Shown: positions 16,307 through 26,700 of the stretch, piece by piece
Numbering within the stretch: the stretch's first letter is position 1
How the letters are laid out: the number at the start of each line of letters is the position of its first letter
Assembly (NCBI GenBank): GCA_033239005.1
Contig: BSQZ01000073.1
Span: 748,501-812,500 of the forward strand
Reading direction: 5' to 3'
Length of the DNA: 64,000 nt
Source of the DNA: Lamellibrachia satsuma
Taxonomy: Eukaryota > Annelida > Polychaeta > Sabellida > Siboglinidae
Translations under genes and position numbers: made by a program
The notes under the pieces: generated by a model
Database searches by the model: none
Told to the model about the DNA's origin: nothing
The model's input: the letters and a program-made list of their open reading frames with translations, nothing else

Positions 16307-16408
16307 CCTACCTGAGCAGGAAGGAAGTACGCATCCAGGCACGGGAGAAGGAAGTACGGGAAAGGATTGCTGCCAAGAAGGCCGCGGAGAAGGAGGAGCT
16401 CTCAAAGC
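16307..16408 (+). CDS. ATP5ME: ATP synthase subunit e, exon 3
   Basis: Acceptor ccttcag|CCTACC, donor AAGC|GTGAGT; phase 1 in and out. It encodes the charged matrix-side helix: (A)YLSRKEVRIQAREK followed by EVRERIAAKKAAEKEELSK. This matches the 'YLKPRAEEERRIAAEEKKKQDEL' layout of the family and is probably a coiled coil. This is the last of 17 near-identical acceptors, but the only one followed by the full exon. Using the one before it (16238) would stay in frame and add 23 residues. Confidence 0.9.
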
Positions 16409-16856
16409 GTGAGTCACTCCTTCACCTGGTTCAGTTATACACTCTCAGTTATAATTAAAACACCCAAAAAAATTTGAATATGATGATGCTGTCTGAACAC
16501 ATTCTCAGTAAAGCCTGGTTTAGACAAGTGATTTGTGCCCTAATTGATCGAATGACAATGCACAGCTTGTTATTGTGTGCATTTTTGACAAGCAACGTGT
16601 CTAGACACTGCGAATGCTACCTATTGACTTGTGCCACTCCCGACTTATGCTTTGATGAAAGGTGACGTTAGCCACCACTTCAAAATTCAATCCAACAGTC
16701 GGAGTAACTGGATCCAGCTTGAATTCAAATGGCACAATTGTAGCCACAAATTAATCTCGTTAATCGATCTTGCGAGGATGTTTATACATCTGATTCTTGC
16801 TTCGTGTCCGCATACCAATTGGCCAAATAATTGGCCTTTATGAATAGAACACCCCA
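16409..16856 (+). other. First part of ATP5ME intron 3
   Basis: Single-copy-looking intron sequence without recognised features. Confidence 0.5.
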
Positions 16857-17345
16857 CCAGCCAGACAGTGCTCCAGTGATTCCAGCACACTTTATGATTA
16901 GAACAACCCCCCCCACCAGCCAGACAGTGCTCCAGTGATCCCAGCACACTTTATGATTAGAACACCCCACCAGCCAGACAGTGCTCCAGTGATCCCAGCA
17001 CACTTTATGATTAAAACACCCCACCAGCCAGACAGTGCTCCAGTGATCCCAGCACACTGTATGATTAAAACACCCCACCAGCCAGACAGTGCTCCAGTGG
17101 ATCCCAGCACACTTTATGATTAAAACACCCCACCAGCCAGACAGTGCTCCAGTGATCCCAGCACACTTTATGATTAAAACACCCCACCAGCCAGACAGTG
17201 CTCCAGTGATCCCAGCACACTTTATGATTAAAACAACCCCCCCCCACCAGCCAGACAGTGCTCCAGTGATCCCAGCACACTTTATGATTAGAACAACCCC
17301 CCCACCAGCCAGACAGTGCTCCAGTGATCCCAGCACACTGCAACA
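16857..17345. repeat. 58-bp minisatellite (about 9 copies) grown from a retrotransposon coding edge
   Basis: Unit contains caccagccagacagtgctcc, then agtgatcccagcacac and tttatgattaraacaacccc; a C-run of variable length causes most differences. The agtggatcccagcacac part is the start of the adjoining RNase H-like coding remnant (W-I-P-A-H), so the array duplicated the border of that remnant. Confidence 0.95.
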
Positions 17346-17753
17346 TCCTGGGAAATGAGGAAGTGGACAGATTGGCAAAGGAGGGAGGAAACTGGATCAA
17401 GAGGAGAGGGGAAACTGGATCAAGAGGAGAGGGAGGTCACTTACAAAGAAGCAAAAACCATCGTGTATCACAAGAAGAGATGGCTGAAACGACATCCCAG
17501 GTACAATAGTGAGGACAACTTTAACCAGCTGTCCAGAGAAGACGAGGTCATAATGGTGCGCCTGAGGACATACATGTGTCCTTGTGGCATGGCTCCAATG
17601 ACAGTGGAACACCTCCTGCTAGATTGTACTACACACCAAAACGAGAAGAAGGCAACCTGGCCTACAGAAACACCAGTGAAAGAAAAGATCTGTGGCCTAC
17701 TGGAGGATCTGCAGCGCACGACCTTCGTACGAGGAACTGGAGTCCCTGTCTGA
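17324..17753 (+). pseudogene. Non-LTR retrotransposon RNase H and C-terminal region remnant
   Basis: IPAHCNILGNEEVDRLAKEGG (split by a frame change near 17355) is the last RNase H motif of non-LTR elements ('WVPSHxGIxGNExADxLAKxG'). The following open frame (132 codons) carries MVRLRTYMCPCGMAPMTVEH and LLLDCTTHQNEKKATWP. These match the C-terminal 'RLRTGH...CxCG...T..H.L..C' zinc-knuckle segment. A local repeat (ctggatcaagaggagagggg) is duplicated near 17390-17430. The upstream RT is missing. It lies in ATP5ME intron 3 in the same orientation as the gene. Confidence 0.75.
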
Positions 17754-18219
17754 TCGTTCGACGAAGAAGAAGAACACCCCTGACATTTTTTTTATTATAC
17801 TTTAGGATGTCCGAACAAAGTGTGTTTGATTCGATTATGTTTATCTGGTAAAAACAAGTGGTCAAGTAACATTTCAGTTGACTTGATTATGTTCTTAGCA
17901 CCTTTGGTGATTCGTTGAACACTGGATGTTTGTAAGTGTTTATTGTAAAACAGTTGCTGTGTACTTAAGGATTGCAAAGTCTGATTGTTTTACACCCCAA
18001 TGTGTTTTTAAACCATAATTTTAAAATATAATTTCATAGAACTTTTTTCTGTTTATGAATGTCGACCGTTCAGCGTGCGATATAAATGTGATGATTATAT
18101 CTTGCTTCAAAATTATTGTAATCAATTTCTGTAAAACTAATAATTATGAAAGTTTAATACAGAATCAACCATAATGAAGCAAGGAATGTAATATGTTATA
18201 CCAAATGATCTTCTTTCAG

Positions 18220-18263
18220 AGGAGATGGAGATACTGGGCAAAGAAGCTGGTGTTGTGTTCTGA
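18220..18263 (+). CDS. ATP5ME: ATP synthase subunit e, exon 4 (C terminus)
   Basis: Acceptor tctttcag|AGGAG. With the C carried from exon 3 it encodes QEMEILGKEAGVVF and a TGA stop. It completes an 81-residue protein whose charged C-terminal tail is typical of subunit e. Confidence 0.88.
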
Positions 18264-18497
18264 AGGATGGACCCACGTAGTAACCAACGGCACAGAAATG
18301 TTGAACTGAAAGAACATTCTGTTCTGATACACGACATCAGTTTGTGGATGGACATATATGATAAAAAGCCTGACATTGAATAGAGGACATGCTCACTGCA
18401 ATTTGTGGCCCTGGTGTAACCCTCAGTGTCCACCGTCTACAGGTGATGCTGTGTAGAGTATGACCTTTGCCCCCTTATATGTGTAATTAGGTCAGTC

Positions 18498-18503
18498 ATT
18501 AAA
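18498..18503 (+). terminator. ATP5ME: Candidate polyadenylation signal of ATP5ME
   Basis: ATTAAA about 235 bases after the stop codon, followed by a T-rich stretch. It is the first reasonable signal downstream. Confidence 0.4.
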
Positions 18504-19195
18504 CTTAGCATACTGTTAATTTTATTGTTTCCTGTTTTCATTATAAATTTGACTCTTTAAGATGGGTTACTCCCCAAATCAGGTTGTGCCAAATGTCATA
18601 TTTTCTTGAATATAATTTCACACAATAACGTCTTCAAAACAGTTCTGTTGTGCTCGTTCCTTGTCAGACTGCTGTATCAAGGTTTTTATTTCTTTATTCT
18701 GCATAAATGGATAAATGCTGTTTAGTAACAAGATGTTTTGCAAAATGTGACATTGTACTTTAGCAATGATAGTGCGTCATTTGGGATCAATTCAACTTCA
18801 TCCCAAACTCTGTCAAATTTTGATTCCTTCATAATACTGGCAATTTTAAATATACAGATCTGAACAATTACTGTATGACCGTTAACATAATAGCTTTTAA
18901 AAACTTAAAAAAAATAAGTACAATTTGCTTTGTTTTGCAAATATTTATTAAAGCAGCAAATTGCAACAAATCTAAATTAACCATAAACAATAAAACTGAA
19001 AAAACACTATTCATCTTTGTAAAACACAAACACATACTAATCATCTGATTTACAAAGAATATCACAGGTTTTTAAACAGTATACCATGCATAATAATAAA
19101 CCTATGCCAATATTAAGTATAGCAACTATAATGAACACAAAATAACTGGCATTACATCAAAGAAATTATGTTATTGTTAGTATCACAAATGAGGA

Positions 19196-19460
19196 AAACT
19201 GCACAAACAATACTTAACAGTTACCCCATAAACAATACTTCACTGTTACCCCATAAACAACACTTCACAGTTACCCCATAAACATTACGTCACAGTTACC
19301 CCATAAACAATACTTCACAGTTACCCCATAAACAATACTTCACTGTTACCCCATAAACAACACTTCACAGTTACCCCATAAACATTATGTCACAGTTACC
19401 CCATAAACAATACTTCACAGTTACCCCATAAACAATACTTCACAGTTGCCCCATAAACAG
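19196..19460. repeat. 25-bp minisatellite (about 10 copies)
   Basis: Unit cagttaccccataaacaata followed by cttca; homogeneous, with variants cactg for cacag and cattacgtcac. Confidence 0.95.
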
Positions 19461-20279
19461 GTGCAACTACATAATTCTACCCAATCACTGTGACTTTGGT
19501 ACCTGTATTTTGCAAACAAAATATTACTAGTTTCTAGCTAACTTTCTAACCACAAATGATTCTAGCTGGTTAGGCACCATCTCTAAGCATTGCTGTAGGA
19601 CACTATATAAAGCCAATGTGATTTAGCCTGAGACCTGATACATGAAACTGAATTACGACTTGTGTTTTTGGGGTAAAATACACTGATGTACTATATAGAT
19701 ATATAGGCAGAGCGTAGTCTCGAGGAGACGATGCTGATGCGCCCCGTTACTGATGTACTACTGCTAAACAAAACAGCTAATGCCCCCCCATAAACCAATT
19801 TCATGTAGTATTGAACATGAGTGTTTTAAACGTCATTTACACTAACACGGTAGGTTTACAAACTGGCACATTGCATAGCTAAATTGCTAAGACAGCCAAG
19901 TTTCTGACTCTATCAATGTGTCAAAACATATTCTTTAACACTGAAACAATTTATGTCTAATTCTATTTCCACTGCGCAGAAGAGTTCCAGCATCTTAATT
20001 AAACATATCACTAACTTGGAATGTCTTAACAAATTATATTAACATAATTTTTTAACAATATTATACATTGCAGATATGTATTGGTATTATAAATATAGAA
20101 CAAATATAAATAACAATAAATACTGATTGCTATTATGATATCACTTTAACAACAGAAACATAATAGTTTCATTAAATTATTGGACGGAAGTTGAGAGATG
20201 GAATCATCTGAGCTGCTGTAGTTCTGGGCTCTTCTGTCCAGTGAGGCACTAAGAGACCAGGGCCTGTCAGTACTGGCGA

Positions 20280-20321
20280 CTGTCACATAGATGAGAACTT
20301 CTTAAGCTACCTATGTGACAG
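20280..20321. repeat. Inverted repeat, 11-bp perfect arms
   Basis: ctgtcacatag (20280-20290) and ctatgtgacag (20311-20321) are exact reverse complements separated by 20 bases. Located downstream of the DAAF9 stop, it could form a hairpin in the 3' UTR. Confidence 0.8.
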
Positions 20322-20339
20322 TCACAGTGTGCAATTGTG

Positions 20340-20364
20340 ATTATCTTCTCAGTGAGAAGATAAT
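20340..20364. repeat. Palindrome, 11-bp perfect arms and 3-base loop
   Basis: attatcttctc (20340-20350), loop agt, gagaagataat (20354-20364). It lies 18 bases from the preceding inverted repeat. Confidence 0.85.
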
Positions 20365-20424
20365 CATAATGGTCTCATATCAGATGGAGGTTGTGACCAT
20401 CAATTATCAGTAAAATATATATCG

Positions 20425-20640
20425 CATTAATCCATTGTCAGTCAAACAGATCGTGATGGTCCCTTGTCAGTGAAAGCTGTCATGACAGTTTCTTCTCAAT
20501 CGAACAGATCGTGATGGTCCCTTGTCAGTGAAAGCTATCATGACAGTTTCTTCTCAGTCGAACAGATCGTGATGGTCCCTTGTCAGTGAAAGCTATCATG
20601 ACAGTTTCTTCTTAGTCGAACAGATCGTGATGGTCCATGG
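20425..20640. repeat. About 60-bp tandem repeat containing the end of the DAAF9 coding region
   Basis: Four copies carry gtcgaacagatcgtgatggt followed by cccttgtcagtgaaagc. The right-most copy holds the actual last codons (HHDLFD, stop). The other three lie in the 3' UTR and still encode the same last residues and a stop in minus orientation. Confidence 0.93.
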
Positions 20641-20715
20641 CGTCTATCCGGGCATTATGCAGTGCCACCTCCTGGTTGACCTCATCCAAATAGTCAACCA
20701 AGAACTTCTCCGCAT
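20612..20715 (-). CDS. DAAF9: DAAF9 terminal exon (exon 19 of the chain)
   Basis: Acceptor gtttcag|ATGCGG; phase 1 in. It encodes (D)AEKFLVDYLDEVNQEVALHN and then ARIDAMDHHDLFD with TAA at 20612-20614. The amphipathic helix ending in a DLFD-type tail fits the family C terminus. Confidence 0.88.
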
Positions 20716-23700
20716 CTGAAACAATCAACATTTAGAATACGCAGTAGATTATGATATGACTGAATGTGAGGAAACAAATATGGTATAACTTGGCATTCCT
20801 TTGGAGAGAAGGTAATAGACAAGAGAGAATTGAGTGGCACTGAAAGATGATGTCCTAAAAATCATGCAAATTGACATTCTTTTACCTTTCAAAGTTTCAT
20901 AAAAATAAAACAAATATACCAGTACACCCTTGTTTATTCTATATATAATTTATACAAACTAAAATAATTGTCTTATCTTGCATATTATGTTGTGGAATAG
21001 GAACTGGGTAATTGTGCCACTAATAGCTAAGCATTACCATAAAATTATGCAATTACTTAACGTGTTAATGAAATATTGTTACAATTATGCCTGCCTACAT
21101 GAAAGTAATTTTTAATATATGTGAATGATGAGCAAACGTTGAACTCAAATTTAAGACATGCAAGACATTGGTAGACATAAGAAATATCACAAACAACATC
21201 ATATGATGACTGTGTGGTTTTCAGACACTGATTAGAACAACATTGGTAGATAAAAGATATATCACAAACAACATCATATGATGACTGTGTGGTTTCGAGA
21301 CACTGATTAGAACATTTACACATCTGTTTCCAGACCAAAAACTAAACTGCTGCCAATTTTGCTTTAATTGTTCTAACATTCTGATCATGTAAAAAAATTT
21401 TTTTTTCAAAATATACTCCCGCTTTAAAATAAAAAGGTCCCAATTTTATTTTATCTTTTTGTTTTTATTTGATTCTTTAGTTTATTTACATGATTCTACA
21501 AAATAAATTGTATGAGCTATGGATGTAAATAAAGTTAATAAAGCCAAAAACCTTAAAACTGCAAATGTCCTATTTCATGGCCACATATACAAACAGTTCA
21601 GACCTCTTGCATAAATCGGGTAAAAGACATTTGGTAAGCAGCACTACCAACAAATCATTAAACCTTAAATCTCCCATGTGAGAGAGATCTCAAACTGTTT
21701 GCTTGTGCCAACTTGGGACGTTTGAACATGATGAATACTTGCCAGGATGAGTAGCTGACTTTTCTCCATCAAAGCTCACAAACTGATGCCCATTGTAGAA
21801 CCAGCCTTCTGGCAGTGGGTCCAAATGATGTTCCTTCTGCATGTCACACATGTCACACATGTCACGCATGTCACACATGTCACAAAGTATTTCCTCATAA
21901 TTATCACTATCATTGTTGGAATCACAACACGATAGACTACAACAATTTCTAAATGGTAGGCATATTTTAATAATTCTTAAAGATCAACTTCATAAGGTAG
22001 TTAAATTAATTTACATTTAATTTTATGAAATTTTTACAACCCTCCAAAGTAAATCATCATAATAACAGATCCATAACGAACTACTACGTGACCAATCTCT
22101 TTATGTGAACAGGTCTGCATTCTCAGTTTGTTAACTTTGAGATATTCTTCCTCAAAAATACAAACATAATTCTGTGTGACTTACATGAATGCGGTTCATC
22201 TCTGTCTTTGTCATACTCTGTCTGGTTCGTTCCATCTTCCTCTCAGGCAACTGTAGGACACACACAACTTATTAAACAAACTTCTAGTATTTCTACCACA
22301 AAAAAGAAGTAGGCAGTCATCGATCAATGCAAAAATGTAGTATTAAACAATCCAATAGGTGGCGTTACCAACACTAGAAACAACATGGTTTGACTGATCA
22401 TAGGTAGCAGGGATGGCTATTCTATGCTTGTTTTGAATGGAATAGTTTCAGTAAGTCTTAAGATAAGCCAACCACCAGGGATGGGTCAAATAGTATTTTA
22501 ATTTGTACTTTTGCAAATAAAAAAAGTAATTTTTATTTAAAATACCTTTTTACACTATTTTTTATTTAAAATAATTTTTGTTGATGCCAAATTTTGAGAA
22601 ATACTTTTACACAAATACTTTTCCTGGCCTTTCAAAAACAATTAATACGAAATAATGGATGTGCAAATATTTCCGGCACCATTTGGCGACGACACGTTCG
22701 GAGAATGACAATCTCGCTTAACCAACTCTCACCAACTGTCATCTTCTCAACTTTTCAAAATACATTTTTATTTGAAATACTTTTTCTAGTATTTGACCCA
22801 TCCCTGCCAACCATTTATTTATCAATTGTAGTTGAAATACTAAATAATACTCTAGATTAATAAAACTATTTTTTTCAATTTTTAGTGATGATTTTAAAAA
22901 CATTTGTGTAAATATAAAAACCCACAAAATGCCATCCTTAAGATATATTTTATATAATAATATCTTATAATAATATACCATGGCACAGCTACTGCAGGTT
23001 CTATGGAAACACCGTTAGTGTTTCCAAGAAGTTTTTTAAAGGATGGATTGGCGAAATACGATGTTAGTGCTGCATGATTATTTGTGGTGTCAATGTTCAG
23101 TTCAATATTTCCTAGCATGTTGAGGAAAAAAAATCAACTGCCACATTAGCTACACGGCTACTTTAAAACTTATGGTTTAAGTTTTTACTTTCCAAAGGTT
23201 TTAACAATTAAAAACTGTATGGATCACTGTACACAAGTTTCATGGAACATTAGAAGCATCTGATTGCCATTTATCGCACTACACAGGTAGATCCTAATAC
23301 AGTGCACTCTGCTTAACAGAATCATTTCAGGCCAGCAACATTTTATTCTGTTTAAGAGGTTGATTCACTTGAGCGGCACATTTTGATACAACAGGAATAC
23401 TCAATGATTCTGCCAATATATTTTAGTCTACTAAATGGCTCATTCTGTTGTCCACGGTTCTATTAAGCAGAGTCTACTGTATAAGGTGACAGCTCTTGCC
23501 ATGATTCTATTATGCAGAGTCTACTGTATAAGGTGACAGTTCTTTCTATGATTCTATTAAGCAGAGTCTACTGTATAAGGTGAGAGCTCTGGCCATGATA
23601 CTATTATGAAGAGTCTACTGTATAAGGTGACAATTCTGTCCATGATTCTATTAAGCAGAGTCTACTGTATAAGGTGACAGCTCTGGCCATAGAACTGTGG

Positions 23701-26700
23701 TGCTACCTGCACGGTGCACTGTCGCAGCCAATTCTTGAGATGTTCCCCGTCCAGTTGGCAGCCCATGAAGGCAGCACAACTGTCTGTCTGTCTGTCTGTG
23801 TGGCCTGGCGGTGTCGGCTGTCGCTTGGCCTGGACAACACTTGTCTCTCCACTCAGGACCACGTGGGTCACTTCGTACAGGTGGGCATCGTCTGGTACAG
23901 GCAATGACAGGGAAATAACTTATTACATACTAGCTGAGTTACCCGGCGTTGCTTGTGGAAAAAGGGTAGCCATAAGTCTTTTCTAATTAAACCCATGTAA
24001 TTTTGGCCCCAAACATGCGAAACTGATGGAGATATACATAAAAAATACACTATTACTTTGAGCTGTGCTTTCGTTGGAAGGTACGCACAATACCATGTTT
24101 TCTATGTGGCGTGCTTGCTTCATCAGCACTTCACAGCGAGACACAGGAAGTAACACAGACATTGTCTCATTGGTACGCTTGAGAAACTGCAATAATCCAA
24201 ACTGCTGCATATATCTAGTGATCGATATGTATGCATCATTATTATTTTTACGATAAAAAAAAAATTGCAACTTCTGCTAGAGCCCTTTTTGAAAATGTTA
24301 CCTCTCAAAACCCATACTACCCCGACAACTAAAAATGTACAAACCAACAACGTCCCCTGAACATGCTTAAAAATGTCAGCCCCATACATGTGAAACTGAA
24401 AGAGATTATGCAACAAAGACACAGTCTGCTTTATAAAATAGATACATATATGCATGTATGCGTGCGTGCATGCGTGTGATCATTGACCCAGTCACGTGCC
24501 TTCATTCTCCCCACTGAACTTGAGTCTCGCCCTCAGGTGGTAGACGTTGCCAGTGTACGGGTACTTGCGATGCATCTGCTTCAGGCCTGCATCGCAAATG
24601 AAGACAAGCATTGTTATAGTTTGTAGACATCACAGCCACTACAGTTACTGGCTGAAAACACGTTCAATGCACTTGAGTTACTCTGGCAGACAGACGACAT
24701 TACCTGCAGCAGTGCAACACGGAACTGACCACAGATTGAGCACACAGATTGAGCACACAGATTGAGCACACAGATTGAGCACACATGCCTTTCATGTGCC
24801 TAAGCAGTTCCATTACCCACAAATCCCTGGTGTATTTGGTTAATAACGGGGGCGTGCAACCCTTTCTAAGTTTGTGTGCAAAAAACCAACTACTATGGTA
24901 GGTTGAAAATGGGCAATTAATCCAATTTATTGTGGAGGGTGACCTTTGACGTAAGTGCCACTGTGCACCCCGCATTAAATGTAAGATGCCTGCAGCATAG
25001 CCATAGGGTGCACAGTCAGAATAAATAGTCTGTCTGGATAAATACATCAGTGTAGAAGACAAACTGGTACATGTTAGCAATAAGTGTGACCAAAAAACCC
25101 TTGTCACTGTTATATAATGTTCCAGCATAACAATTTACAAGGGAAAACGATACTTAATTAAGACTGCACAAGCACAGTGCCAGCTAGACTATTTAAAAAT
25201 TCACTACACACAAAAGCGGGGTGTAAGTAATCCCCCCCAGGCCCCACCCACCCCCCCACTAAAGGGCTGGAGCACACGCCTTTCGAGAATGCACTGTGCT
25301 GGGGTTCACAAACATACACATCAACTGTTATTCTGACTTGTACATTTGAACAACATTTTGAACCTCATAGCTATTAGCAAAGAGTTACATCTGCTAATAA
25401 TTTGACAGATCTGCTTCATTTTTTGGTTAATATCCATATTTTTTATTTCTGCATAGAGCTGCATAAATCTGTAAAAAAATGTCATTGTTTCAAATAACAT
25501 CAAAGAAAATCCACTAGGTTATGTCGGAAATCTGCCTAGAATCGAACTATTCGCTCTTCAGCTGCTATAAGGTTATTATTCCATTTTATAAGTGAATTTT
25601 CCATTTAAACAGATCCGTATTAAAACAGGATACGGTCATATTCCTCCCAAAATCCGTATTGTATACTGGAGATCTGGACGATGTGGCAGGACTGAAAAAA
25701 TTCAAATGGATTGAAGTAGACTGGAGGTGACTGTCGATGATAGATTGAGTAGAGAGCTGTCATAAATTGCCAGGCAATTTAGATGATAAATATTTGCAAA
25801 CAAAAAATATAATAATAACAAAATAACTATAAATAATGTAACTGACTGAGAGACTCACTGATGAGTCGGTTGAGGAGTCGCTTCCTGTCGAGGGGTTGGT
25901 GGAAAGGCAGGATCACCTCGTCCATGTGAGGGATCAGAGCATGGCAGGGAGACTTCCCTTGCCACCTACAAATAATACTTTATTTAGACACTCATGTTCT
26001 TCCTTCGCACTCCCTTCATAGAGGAGAGAAATTAGTTCATGTACTGCTGCACCGCCCTGGCTGTTATCCCTTTCCACTTCTCCTATCAACAGCCTTCTCC
26101 CTCAACTTGTCAGCCTTCTCCGCCTCCCTCACATCCCTCTTTACACAGTCTAGTCTTCCCTGTGCTTACAGTGGTTTTGACCAAAATGCTTAGACTAACA
26201 TACTAAGACTAACAGAACTACTAAATATTACACTGATACTGGAGACTGTGGCTACAGGTAGAACACATATACAGAGAGTGCAGCAGCACAAATAAGACAC
26301 CGTGCAAAAGGGAAATTATAACCCTACAGGCATAAACATAACTTCTTTTTGCAACAAAGAGAAATGTTAGCTAACATACCACCCAGGGCATGAGAGGTAG
26401 CGGGCACGGAGAAGGCTTGCATCGTTGAACGCTGTCTCTGACAGAATCATGTCAATGTCTGTGCTCCTGCAAACACAAAGGTAAGTTCTTACTGAGTGCA
26501 CTGTCTGGTCCCTAGGACCACTCCTGGCACTTTAGACTTCAACAATAACAATAAACGTTGAAAGCACTCATATCCTCAGGACCCTCAGCTCAGAGATGTA
26601 ACAAATCAGAATCATTCAGCACATGAACAGGGATGCACAAAAGTCATCATCAGAACAATGGCCCATCGAAAAAGTAAGGTGGAAATAAAATTTGGAATAA

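Larger units (their letters stand above)
18504..20611. other. Convergent intergenic space and 3' UTRs
   Basis: AT-rich DNA between the ends of ATP5ME and DAAF9. The DAAF9 3' UTR lies in the right part. No further gene was seen. The tandem arrays and hairpins in it are listed separately. Confidence 0.6.
22251..23706 (-). other. DAAF9 intron 16
   Basis: Holds the hAT-type MITE at 22476-22806 and the 47-bp tandem at 23440-23690. The remainder is AT-rich. Confidence 0.7.
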
